DNA from: Bigelowiella natans CCMP2755
Taxonomy: Eukaryota; Cercozoa; Chlorarachniophyceae
NCBI GenBank assembly: GCA_000320545.1
Contig: ADNK01002807.1
Coordinates: 1 to 55,000, forward strand
Direction: 5' to 3'
Length of the DNA stretch: 55,000 bases
Below, piece after piece: positions 39,860 to 51,027 of the stretch. The notes beneath the pieces were generated by a model. The model searched no databases. It was not told where the DNA came from and saw nothing but the letters and a program-made list of their open reading frames with translations. The first letter of the stretch is position 1; each line of letters opens with the position of its first letter. The position numbers and the translations under genes are program-made.

Positions 39860-41532
39860 CAACAACAACAACAACAAGTAGTAGCCAGCAAATTCAATGC
39901 AACGAGCAGACCTTGTTTCATTTTGGAGAACGAAGAAGAAAGATCGAAGAAGCATCTTTATCATCATACAATTCAGGAGGAGAAGAGATTTACTAGTCTT
40001 CTTCTTCTTCTACTACTACTTCTTCTTCTTTCTACGCAAATTGATTACTGCATCGTCATCATCATCATCATCAGGTATCAGCTTTGAGAGCAATAGAGCC
40101 GCATCTTCGCCAGGTAAATGTGACGATAAAGATGATGGTGAGGGTATGATGATGATGATGATGATAATGATAATGATGATGATGATTTCTAATCATAAAA
40201 CGACGCAGAAAACTGCTGTGCTGGTGTGCGCTATTATTATTATTATTAGTAGTAGTAGTAGTAGTAGAGGAAGGAAGACTATCACTGAAAGCAGCCCTGA
40301 TGATGATCATCTACACTGATAATGATCAAGCTTGATTGTAGTATTTGTAACTACTAAATGCGGCTGTAGATTAATACTATTGTATCATTCATGGGAATAG
40401 TTGTCGTTGTTGTTAATGATGATGATGACGATGACGATGATGATGATGGTGATGATGATTCGGTTGATCGTTGTCATCACTGCGGCTACTAATTACTTAC
40501 TTCAAACTTACTTACTACATACAGGGGGGATTAGAGAACCTATATGTTCTTGGAACTTTCTGCGTCGATAATGGGCCAAACAAAGGTACTAATTCTACTA
40601 GTGCAAATTACAAACAGTAGTACCATTTTTCACACAAACAGCGACCACTCCCCACCCCCCCAAAAACACTTACACATTACATCACATCACATCACATCAC
40701 ATCAGGATTGAAGAAGTTCATAACATCACATCACATCACATCACATCAGGATTGAAGAAGTTCATAACATCACATCACATCACATCACATCACATCAGGA
40801 TTGAAGAAGTTCTTGAAAGCTGCGTCTGATGTATGTATTTATTCAAAACATATTTATAAGAAAGAGGAGCTCGCCTACTCACTCACTCACTAAAAATATG
40901 TCATATCTCTTGTTGAATATCTATAATACAATAGAATCAGTAACAATTTACGTATTATTCGTGGGTCATCATGTTTGCTTCCTTTCATCATCGTTATCAC
41001 TATCATCATCATTGTAATTATCAGCATCACCATCATCATCATCATCATCATCATCATCCTCGTGTTGATTATCGGATCATTAGGAACCTGAAACTGTGAC
41101 AAACTACGAATTCATGCAGGATTATAACGTACAAATAATATATAAAGAGAGCACTTAAACAACAACAGATGACAGTAGTGATAGTAACACATCGTATACA
41201 AAGAAGAAAAACGCTAATTACGCTTCGATATCATCACAGAGCATGAGTATGATCATTGCCATAATCACGATCAGGTTCATCTTAAGCATGATGATGGACG
41301 TATGGAAAAGACACCTTACTTCAGTCTCCCTGCTGATGATCTCAAGGTGATAATGATCATAATAGCAGTGTTGTTGTTGTTGTTGTTGTTGTTGTTGTCG
41401 CTAAAGATGATGATGATGACCACCAATGATTTACTACAAACTACAAACAGGATGTGATTGCGCCTTCATGTTACTCTTGCTTCGACTACATGAATAATCT
41501 TGCTGACCTTGTTGTTGGGTATGTGTATGTGT

Positions 41533-41567
<35 letters not shown>

Positions 41568-41897
41568 AGTAGTAATAGTAGTAGTTGTTGTTGTTGTTGT
41601 TGTAATCTCCCTCCCGTTTTTGTTACTTCCTTTTTCTTTGCTCATCGTTCTCTCCAAACTTGTGTGGTTTGTCTTTTGTTGTCAGTTGTACGCGACTTAA
41701 TTGTTATCATTATTGCAATAAGATGTTATTGATATCTGGATTATTTATAATTGTACACACCACTGCAAGGTATATGGGGGTACCGTGGCAAAATCGAGAC
41801 ATGAATGAGCATGAGCAGGTAGTAGATCCTCCGCTACATACATACATACATACATACTATACATACATCAACAACTAATTGCTGTTTACTACGTTGT

Positions 41898-41931
<34 letters not shown>

Positions 41932-43214
41932 AGACGGTTGTCGTACGAAATGCTAAGGGTTCCGAGATGCTTGAGCTGGTATGATCAGAAGTGTTGTGAT
42001 GCCTACTACTGGTTATGGCATCAACGCCACACCAACCACTTGTTTAAGATGATAGCATTGTTTGTGTTCATATTCAATGGTGCTTATGATGAAGAATCAA
42101 TGAATGAATTCATGCTGTTTATAATAGATCAGGTCAGATTTGGACATATCCCCTCCCATGGAATCAGGAGATCGAACCCCATTTGTGCTTGAGGTAGGAA
42201 GAGGAGGAGGAGGAAAATGATGAGGAGTAGTAGGGGAAGGAAAAGGAAAGGGATATCAAGCATCAACTGATTTTCGCAAAGAATCTTCTTTTTCAATACA
42301 ACCCAGTCATTACCATCATCATCATCACCAATATCAATTTCTTTATTAGCATCAATAGCATCATCGTTGTTCCCATTATTATTCTCTCTATCATCCTCAT
42401 CATTGATCAATTATCATCTTTATAATTACATCAGACAGTTAAGACCGATGATCAGGCTACTCTAGGGCCAGAATATGGCGGTTATACTACTACTAATACT
42501 ACTACTAATACTACTACTACTTCTAACATACAACCTACTACTGAACATTGTAGAAATGTAGCAGCAGTAGCATTTACGTCGTACGATTTAGAAAATTCGT
42601 TAATTAATCGTTCCCAACAACATAGGCACCACGCAGCAGCCAGCTCCAAGATTTGTAGGGAGGATCATAGCATGGATTCTTGAAAAGGTAGGTGTGATCG
42701 ACTTATTGATTGATTTAGTGGTTTGTGTACTATAGGGGTGTTTGTTTGTTCATCTGAGTTGTAGATATTTTGGTATCATCCATTCACGATGGTATAATAT
42801 GAGCTGTGTTGCTACTGCTGCTGCATGTGCTCTGTCTTCTGTTCTGCGCTTATTGCGGGTGGTGTCATCATCATCCTCCTCCTCATCATCATCATCATCA
42901 GATTGGGCCTAAAGGCCTGGAATTCGCTAGATATAGCCTTGACTATCACTGGATTCGGTAGTGTTTTCATTATAATCGTCATCACTATCATCATTATCAT
43001 CATCATGGTTCGCATGGTAATATAAGTGTAAAATATTATGTCATTGAGCAACAATAACAAAAAAATGATTGCAAACGTATTAATTCCCCTATTTCCATGA
43101 TAGAAGACTGGAACTCATACATAATATCCCCTAAATATCATCAACACAACGTAGAAACTATCTTTATGTACAACGCAACTTCAAAGCAGAACATGCTGAT
43201 CGGTATTAGTAGTT

Positions 43215-43247
<33 letters not shown>

Positions 43248-43628
43248 CATACCAACAACGAATTAGAGATCTCGAAGAGTATCAGTATCGTATCAATAGA
43301 CTGAAGAACCATTAGAATATTAAGGAATCGCTAAAAAGCACAAATTGCAAAATATGTATCGGCTCGTTTGCCAAGTGATTGAGCGTATAAGAGAGAATTT
43401 GTGGTCATCAATGGGTATGCCTTCTTTCTCTAAGACGTGCACGTAATAAACATATCACAAAATAAAAATAGTATAGCAAATCACAAAAACAACACCCCTA
43501 TACTCTCGCCATTGTATTGCAGACATGTACCAGAGTACGTGAAAAAAATTGTTTCGGAATATGACAAGAATGGTGAGGTCACCAAACGCAGTATGCTTGG
43601 ACGCCGTCCACCAAAGAAGCTCTTTTAG
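36645..43628 (+). CDS. HCAR: 7-hydroxymethyl chlorophyll a reductase-like plastid Fe-S flavoprotein (FrhB/HCAR family)
   Basis: Ferredoxin-dependent reductase converting 7-hydroxymethyl chlorophyll a to chlorophyll a; a paralogous 8-vinyl reductase role is the alternative. The leader has a hydrophobic signal core (MRFAFVVVAALLLVASISL), then a Ser/Arg-rich transit-like stretch. About 20 small exons follow: DWRKTSRPIKPG (37070-37107); EHCSQCGLCDT; YYIAHVKEACAFLG; GAQWT; GIVTSVAMQMLQSGKVDG; VVCVQSQDNDP; VEEVLASRGVKPCLSPNL; KSLLFIGVGCS; VSALRAIEPHLRQ; LENLYVLGTFCVDNGPNK; GLKKFLKAASD (40799-40830); EPETVTNYEFMQDYN; YFSLPADDLK; DVIAPSCYSCFDYMNNLADL; VVVRNAKGSEMLEL; DISPPMESGDRTPFVLE; TTQQPAPRFVGRIIAWILEK; IGPKGLEFARYSLDYHWIR; and a last exon HVPEYVKKIVSEYDKNGEV ending at 43626-43628. 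The two Cys clusters for 4Fe-4S centres are intact. The join before the last exon (43010-43515) is uncertain. Confidence 0.9.
38480..39030. repeat. (GCA)n and (TTC)n tracts in HCAR-like gene introns
   Basis: (GCA)n at about 38490-38522 and a nearly pure (TTC)n of about 95 bases at 38934-39030, interrupted twice by AAC. Intronic. Confidence 0.85.
40656..40815 (+). repeat. Triplicated 3' splice-site unit ((ACATC)n + exon start) in the HCAR-like gene
   Basis: A unit of (ACATC)n, then AG, then GATTGAAGAAGTTC occurs three times, with exon-like starts at 40706, 40750 and 40799. The spacings of 44 and 49 bases differ by one ACATC. Only the third copy reads on into TTGAAAGCTGCGTCTGAT, the conserved exon. 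Entering at copy 1 meets an in-frame TGA inside copy 2. Entering at copy 2 shifts the frame. Confidence 0.9.
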
Positions 43629-44910
43629 TCTTGAAAGCAGAAAGTATACTCGATCTATCACGAACCATTTAGCGTGTACACTCAGTATTTGTTGAATATA
43701 ATATATGCTTTGGGGCAAGAAGGCCAGCAGATTTCTTATGAGAATCTGTGCAATGAAAGTATTAGATGAAGCATCCAAAAAGACAGGGGAGATTCTGTAT
43801 TCTTATGATTGCAGAAAATCAGATTGCAGCAGTAATTATTACATCATTGTGCAAAAAGATTATGTCAAAGCAAACTTTGAATGATGTAGTGACAGTGAAA
43901 ACTAGCAGCATCGCTGCACCGTCATTTCTCTGCACGCACATAGCGTCGTTTTGTCTGCGCACGCGTGGCATCGTTTGTGCCATAAATTTCTTTACTTTTG
44001 CACGTTGAAAATGCAAAGTGATTCCGCATAAGTGCGCACACGTATATTTTGGTCTGCGTTCATGTCAAAACAATGGTGCATAGGCTAGCTGCTCTGTTGT
44101 GCGCAATGCAAACACAATGAGATTTTAATGTACATACGTGGATGTGTCCACACTGCGTGAGCAGCTATTTTTTCGCTGCTGTATCGATCTGATCTGCAGC
44201 ATGTCAATGAGCAAAGCATGCATCTAGTGCATGATGACGACTCCTCGCAATTTAGAGATTATTGTTTTTCGCACATGGAAACTTTGATTCATTATTATTT
44301 TTTGCTCTCCTACGATATTATGCTATCTGCAAAAAATGTTAGCACCCAGCGGAAAAAATCTTTTTCCTGCACCTTCGGCCTGTTTATGTGATATGGAAAT
44401 CTTCTATGGAATGTATACCTAAAGGGATACGAATGGTCATCAAAAAAGCAGTTATCTTTTGTCCCATGCAATGATCCAAGACATACAATAAAAATTAAAT
44501 GGTTTATAATTCAAATGTTGTCTATGAAAAGTGACTTACGTATTGTACTCGTTACATGTATTCATCATCGTCGTAGCAATTGCTCTGTTCATTTTTTTGG
44601 CAAATGAGTCGCATTATTCACTCACCCTATTAAGGTCAGAATGGACCCAATACTCCATATTCCTATTTGGTAGCCGACATCCCCAGACAGCTTGGACACA
44701 CACGCTGTCATTACGTATAGAAAGTATGTTCTCAATTACACGCTGCGTCGCCAGAAAAAGAAAACAGGTGGGAAAACTTCCACTCATCTGCAGCAAAATC
44801 CATAGCGTAATATTTTTTCTGTGAGAAGCTTAGCTAAGCAAGACAATAAAATATTTTTTGTAACCCTGATGATTTAAAATATACTCTTCCTATGCAAGCC
44901 TGTTGAGCAT
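43629..44910. other. Convergent intergenic island F
   Basis: This lies between the HCAR-like gene (+) and the small acidic protein gene (-). It contains CGCACGCGTGG near 43960, GGCTAGCTGC near 44082, GCATGCATCTAGTGCATG near 44217 and several TGCGCA words. The 44531-44824 stretch is open on both strands: the + frame is hydrophobic, and the - frame includes NMEYWVHSDLNR before a GTGAGT. Neither can be assigned, so I do not call a gene there. Confidence 0.55.
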
Positions 44911-45312
44911 TCAAAACAATCTCTGATTACTTCGCAAAGAGCGGATCAAGTCCTTTTTCATCATTTCGATCTCTTCCCTTATTATAAAACAACGATGTCA
45001 TTAGCTTAGAGCACAGTGTACATAGGTTTGTTAGCTTACAATTCGCGTTCGTATGCGTCGTATTCGTCCCAATCTTCTTCCTGCCGCTGCTCCTCCTCCT
45101 CCTCCTCCTCCTCATCTCCTGCATGTGCTGCGGGATGATGATACTCCACATTTGCATCGAATATTTTAACTTCCCAGCCCTCCACTACCACGGGTGTCGA
45201 GTTTTTACGCTCCATAGGTTTCTAATTTCAGTAAAGATCTTAGCGTTAATAATGGGGCATGAACCGTAAATGAACACTTACTTCGTCCTCTGAGAGCCCC
45301 TCCTCGTTCTAT

Positions 45313-45374
<62 letters not shown>

Positions 45375-45463
45375 GCTGTCAACAACGTTATAAAATGGCA
45401 CTACAAGATACATACACGTAGGATTCCTGGGTCCCCCCCTTCGTACAGGCTGCGCGGAAGCAT
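44911..45463 (-). CDS. Small acidic coiled-coil protein, about 107 residues, unknown function
   Basis: Function not recognised. Four exons keep the frame: 45463-45416 (MLPRSLYEGGDPGILR), 45308-45282 (NEEGLSEDE), 45221-45040 and 44977-44911. Together they are 324 bases including TGA. The middle part reads VVVEGWEVKIFDANVEYHHP, then a Glu-rich run (DEEEEEEEQRQEEDWDEYDA). The C-terminus is a charged helix (YERELEEIEMMKKDLIRS, then LRSNQRLF). Intron 1 contains a (CA)n tract of about 65 bases (45311-45374). Translation could instead stop at the TAA just after exon 3 if the last intron is retained. The heptad-like end suggests a coiled-coil partner protein. Confidence 0.55.
45311..45374. repeat. 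(CA)n microsatellite
   Basis: About 32 uninterrupted CA units in intron 1 of the small acidic protein gene. Confidence 0.95.
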
Positions 45464-45563
45464 GGAAGATCTAGGAGCGGCTGCTTTAATCTGCTGCTGC
45501 TGTTAAATTTGATCAATATTTAACACATAAAATATCCTATTAAAAGTGTCTATAACTTCTAAA

Positions 45564-45595
<32 letters not shown>

Positions 45596-45805
45596 ATCAG
45601 CGGCTGCTTTAATCTGCTGTTCGATTTGATCAATAGTTAATATATAACAATATCGTAGGAAAAGTGTCTATCCTGTCTGAATTTGGTCAATAATTAACAC
45701 GGGAGAATATCGTAGGATAGTTGTCGGTTCTTCGCTTCTCAAATGATGATAATTTCGATCGATGAGGACTAGCGACCATTGCAACTAGGGAAAGCGCCAA
45801 CAACG
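45464..45805. promoter_or_regulatory. Divergent promoter region between small acidic protein and JmjC genes, with a three-copy imperfect repeat
   Basis: Copy 1 (45477-45552) and copy 2 (45600-45672) share GCGGCTGCTTTAATCTGCTG, TTGATCAATA with TTAA, and AAAAGTGTCTAT. Copy 3 (about 45682-45726) keeps only the second half (TTTGGTCAATAATTAACAC, ATATCGTAGGA). A (GAT)n tract of about 30 bases separates copies 1 and 2. GATAATTTCGATCGATGAGG at 45748-45767 resembles the inverted repeat before the glycosyltransferase. Confidence 0.55.
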
Positions 45806-46922
45806 ATGGGCGCTTTCCTCTCTCATCCATCACTTCCTCTATCTTCCTCACTCCGCAAGCATGGGAGTCTCATAAAAATGATTGCAGTCATTACATCTGC
45901 CTACGCCCTTGGGAAAGCTTTGAAATCACACAGGGAAAAACAGTATGATAAATGCTTCAGACTGAATTTATTACTTTGAGTAACTAGCACATTATTTGTA
46001 TTTTTCAGGGACAAAAGTCTGGAGGCGAAGCTCTTTTGGAGGTACAATGATTGTTTTTTAGTACTACTGCGAATAAAAGCAGGGACACTACTACGTTATA
46101 TCCAAAATAAGGAGAGCACATGCTTCCCTTGTGCCTCCTGAGACCACCAAGCCTACTATTAGGCTTATTTAATACTTCACTCCTATTCTTTTTTTACACA
46201 TCATATTTTAGAAGAATAAAGTCGCTGAAATATGCCGCTCGTCCAAAGTACGCGGCCAATACTTGGAATCGTCTCAGTCTTGCAACGGTAGTAAGTAGTA
46301 GCAATATATAAATTGACAAGTAGTTTGAATGCCCGCTGTAAGGGTAAACACATTTCAAATAGCAAACCCCTCTCCTGCCCCCACTGTAAAATGTAGTAAT
46401 CTTCCGTTGTAAGTATTAAAGATAGTGCAAATCGGCGGTTCAGCGTTCGTTGTCTCCATCCCCCCCCGCCATAAGGTTAAAGGCCAAGAAAGATGGGAAA
46501 GGCTACGATCTGAGCTTAGAAAAAGTGTGACTTCCATCAATTCTGCCCCAGAAATAAACATTGACAAAATATCAGAAACGGTACTACTACTACTGCTACT
46601 ACTACAGCATCATTATCTATAGTTGTGTGCTACTCTTCATTTACGCAATTGCAGGATTTTTCCTTGAGGTTCGAAAAAAGTTATGGTGGAAATGGCATCC
46701 CGGTATTGCTAACTGGGGAATCGATTAGAAAATGGCCTTGTATGGGGGGAGGGGAGAATATCAGATTTAATGATGAGAAGAGTGGAAGTAGCAGTTGTTG
46801 TAGCAGTACCCGTAGTGTTAGAAGAAAGACAAGCAGCAGCAGCAGCAGCTCTATGACCAGCAGTAACACTGTTACGACGACTACGACGACAACAACGGGA
46901 AGCAACACTGCTGCAACAACCC

Positions 46923-46957
<35 letters not shown>

Positions 46958-47166
46958 CGTAATAATATCACTACTGGTAATGAGGAGGATGGTAAAAGTG
47001 GTCTTAGTAGTAGTAGTAGTAACAGTAGTGGAAGTGCCTCTTCTCCTTCGTCGCATTATTCGCTGTCATCTTCATCATCACTACCAACAAAATCGCTACT
47101 GCTTCCATCGTCTTCTTCCTCTTTCTCTGCTACCCCCTCATCCTCCTCCGCCTCCTCCCAATCATC

Positions 47167-47197
<31 letters not shown>

Positions 47198-47715
47198 TCA
47201 TCATCATCATCACCGTCGTCTCTCCGAGGATTGTGGACCCTTGAAAGGCTGGCCAGTAGGTTTCCCAACTCACACTTCAGGCTGTCGGATACGCATACAG
47301 CTACCATATCACTAAGCGATTTCGCAAGGTAATTAATTGGGACTAAGATGATGATGATGAGCAAACATATGATACTACTACATCCGTATGCAAGTACACA
47401 GTCCTCCTTGTGTTTCTTAGATATTCTTTGGAGAATCAGGACGATTCTCCTCTTGCGATCTACGACAGCGCATTCGTAGATAGAAACGGTAAGCTGCTGC
47501 TGCTGCTGCTGCTGCTGCTTCCCAGTAGTTTATGATTGATGATGGTGTAATAAGTATATACTCGTTATTCTTTTAAATCTTCATGGAAAAAGCAGAAATT
47601 CAACAAAGTTCTTTTAACAAAATTCTTGAAACAAATGTCGATGTACCCAGGTGGATTTATTGGTACAAGTGGACCAATAATATATCATCATTAAATATAA
47701 ATATGTATATATATG

Positions 47716-47754
<39 letters not shown>

Positions 47755-48932
47755 GAGAACTCATCCTAAATCATTACCACTATCTTAGGAAAGGAGAAAG
47801 TTATGGCGGAGGAGTACATAACACCGGAAATCTTTAAAGATGATCTCTTTAATTATTACTTTGAAAGACCACCTCACAGATGGGTATGATGATGATGATG
47901 ATGACGACAACGACGATAACATGTGGCAGTTTGTATCAAGAGTTGTCATTTCTACTGTAGACTAAGAGAAAAGTGCCGTCGTCTATGAATAAAATGGCAA
48001 ACGAATAATTTAGATATTGAGTAAGCTACTGCTTTGATTTTATGACATCAACAACAAGAAACTAATTTAGACTGGTGATACTGCTACTACTACTACTACA
48101 CTACTACTGCTACTACTGTTACTATTACTACTACTACTACTATCAGATACTGCTTGCCCCAGAGAGATCTGGAACAGGTGGCGGTGGTGAAACATGATGA
48201 TGATGATGATGATGCTTGCTGCTGCTGCTCAAACAACTACTTTTAAGTTATTGTAAGACACATCGCTGGGACAACCATTTACCATATCCACTTCTCCTCC
48301 TTAACCCCCCCCCCCCCTCCTCATTTACCATATCCGCTTCTCCTCCTTACCTCCCCCCCCTCCAATAATTAACTGTAGGAATCCATCTTGATCCTTTGTA
48401 CACGTCAGCTTGGCTTGCTCTTTGCACTGGCCAAAAACGTATGATGATGTTGTTGTAGTAGTAGTAGTGGTGGTGGTAGTGGCTGTGTGCATTAGTCTTG
48501 TTACACCACCATAGAATAGGAATAGCATCAGCTGAAAGGATGATGATGAAGATGATGATGATGATGATGATACGTTATAGCATAAACTAAAATGTCCAAG
48601 TCTTTGTAGCAGTAGCCGTAGCAGTAGTAGTAGTATTTTGGATGATGATCCTATTTTGTTTTCTTCTTCTTCTTTGTCACTACTATAAACCATCAATCCC
48701 AGTAGCACTGAGAATATAACCTCATTATTGTGCTGATTTGCTATTAAATCATGATTCTCTCCTGGAAAAAATACAAAGTGTATATTTTCCATTTCACCAT
48801 ATACTATTTCCTTGTATAAAAGTTCTCTCCTATATCACCGTAGTATGCATTCTTTTCCTTCTTCTTCTTCTCCCTGTGGTGAGAGGGTGAATGATAGGAA
48901 TAATATGTGTGATGATGATGATGATGATGATT

Positions 48933-48966
<34 letters not shown>

Positions 48967-49036
48967 TGCTGTTGTTGTTGTTGTAACCTGTCGTCATAAT
49001 AAGTATCAGCCCTCATCATCAGAGCATGTTTCTCTC

Positions 49037-49078
<42 letters not shown>

Positions 49079-49359
49079 ATCTCTCTAAGGTTGGGTATTA
49101 TTCCCCCCCCCATACTGATCCAAGTTTGATTGGAGGAGCTACAAAGAAATCATCGTCTAGCAGTATTGATTATGATGATGACAGCAATATTACCAAAGAA
49201 TCAGTTAAATTCTTCTTAGAAGTGTACCCCAGATTGAAAAGAGAAGGATGGGGATGGAACAGCAACAAAGAAGAAGAAAAAGAAGAATGTGGCGACAGCA
49301 AGGAAAATGATGATGATGCCGATAATTCTGTGGAATTCAAAAGAAAGGGAGAACAAAGA

Positions 49360-49396
<37 letters not shown>

Positions 49397-49755
49397 GCTC
49401 TTATACGGAGAAAGTGATAAAGGAAGGGAAGGAGGGGGAGGGAGCAGCTTATAATGATGATGACCATCATCATCCTCATCATCATCCTCATCATCATCAT
49501 CCTCATCTTGGGAATCAATCGCACTGTCACTCATCGCCATTTCCTCGAAAGATGTACATACAACCAAATTGTTGTTATTATAATTATTATTGTTGTTATT
49601 ATTGCTATTATTGTTATTGTTATTATTGAAAAGAACCGACAATAACTAGCACCGCTTCTCTTTTTTTGCGTAAATTTATGCATTGATGAAGAGAAAAGAA
49701 GACGAGAGATCCTATACATGAGATGATATTTTGAGATATGATAATGGTAATGGTA

Positions 49756-49786
<31 letters not shown>

Positions 49787-49807
49787 CGATGATGATCTGC
49801 TCTTTGA

Positions 49808-49843
<36 letters not shown>

Positions 49844-49944
49844 TACTAAAATCATCTAGGATGTTGGAGATATTACAAAATCCCGGCGAAATTGTGTTTG
49901 TCCCTCCAGGATGGTATGTAGCGAATAATAGTTGCAGACTAACG

Positions 49945-49975
<31 letters not shown>

Positions 49976-50383
49976 TAGTTGCTAGTGGAAAATGAGGATT
50001 CAACAACGCAATGTAGTACTAATTATACTAATAATAGTGGTGATGACAATGGTCTAATTCGATGGTAATTAAGAAGAAGAAGATGAAGATGATACTCACT
50101 ATCATTGAACTACTACTACTACTGCTACTACTACTACTACACAGGTGGCATGCTGTTCTCAACTTGGATGACACCGTTTCTGTGACTCATAATTACCTTA
50201 GTCGATACTCAATGCGACCTAATCTGGTAATAGTTGTAGTACAAGATGGTACAACGTGCAACTACTACTACTACTACTACTACTACTCTGCTACTATTGT
50301 GTAGTTATGTATGTAGCTCTATTTATAATAATAATGATAGCAACAACATATCGTTCTTTGCTGCACTCACTTTTGATGGAGGA

Positions 50384-50420
<37 letters not shown>

Positions 50421-51027
50421 GCACCATTTTTCAGCTATGGCCAGAGCTTTGCATTCACCAGCCCGAATTCGCCCCACGTTTTTATCGACAAGTGAGGAGA
50501 TTTGAATCGGAAATTGCACGACAATTGTTCAAAATCCACATGAAACTACGCACAGGGGGAGAATCTTTGCGGGGGAAACTGGTAGTGGCATACATACATA
50601 CATACATACATACATACACACATACGTGGATTGCGGATATATTGACACCGTAGTTATCATGTTCCCAAATCATCGATATCTATGCAGAAACACACACACT
50701 CACACACGCACACAGGATGTTCGAAAGAACATACGATTCAAAAATAGTTTATTGAAATGTAAAGATATGAGGCAAAACTTTGGCAAAAACTTTGTTAAGC
50801 TTTGCTTTCCACTGGTATTAAACAATGTATCCTCCTATTCACAGGGAATACCCTCTTGCTGCTGGAAGATAGTAGAAGCTGAAATGCCAAGCATTTGGGA
50901 GGATAAAGATCCAGCAGCAGCAGGTTCATTCGACAAGAAAGAGGAAGCAAGTCATATAGATAAGAAAAAGGGCGGTTTCAGTGGTAAAGATGAAGAGGAT
51001 GATGATGAAGATGATGAACTTCTGTGA
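45806..51027 (+). CDS. JmjC-domain 2-oxoglutarate/Fe(II) oxygenase, JMJD6-like, with a frame break at a C9 tract
   Basis: Likely hydroxylase or demethylase of protein Lys/Arg residues. Exons in order: MGAFLSHPSLPLSSSLRKHG; RIKSLKYAARPKYAANTWNR; VVSIPPRHKVKGQERWERLR; DFSLRFEKSYGGNGIPVLLT, then a ~190-residue Ser/Thr-rich insert, then LWTLERLASRFPNSHFRLSD; DDSPLAIYDSAFVDRN; YITPEIFKDDLFNYYFERPP; ILLAPERSGT; GIHLDPLYTSAWLALCTGQK (48379-48438, HxD iron ligands); RWVLFPP (from 49090); VKFFLEVYPRLKREGWGW; EILQNPGEIVFVPPGW; WHAVLNLDDTVSVTHNYLSR (third ligand His); LWPELCIHQPEFAPRFYRQV; and a final exon ending DDEDDELL-stop at 51027. The exon opening at 49090 changes frame inside C9 (49103-49111): before it RWVLFPP is in frame, after it HTDPSLIGG is in frame only with one base fewer. 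Acidic and Ser repeats are many. Confidence 0.85.

Noticed and set aside
40656-40815. CRISPR-like array (three direct repeats with spacers)
   Set aside because: The units are contiguous tandem copies of a splice-site segment in a eukaryotic gene; there are no unique spacers and no cas genes.
43097-43315. + strand frame with MYNATSKQNMLIG as a separate gene
   Set aside because: It sits between HCAR-like exons and contains a (TAG)n-encoded Ser run. It is intron or unresolved exon sequence of that gene.
44531-44824. Hydrophobic + strand frame as a small membrane protein
   Set aside because: It has no homology I recognise, the opposite strand is equally open, and it lies in convergent island F. 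Evidence is too thin to call it.
48325-48792. Minus-strand frame containing FVFFPGENHDLIANQHNN, resembling a JmjC 'WVLFPPG' segment
   Set aside because: The + strand of the same region carries the true JmjC exon (HxD motif at 48379-48438), and the real RWVLFPP is found at 49090 on the + strand. The resemblance is chance.
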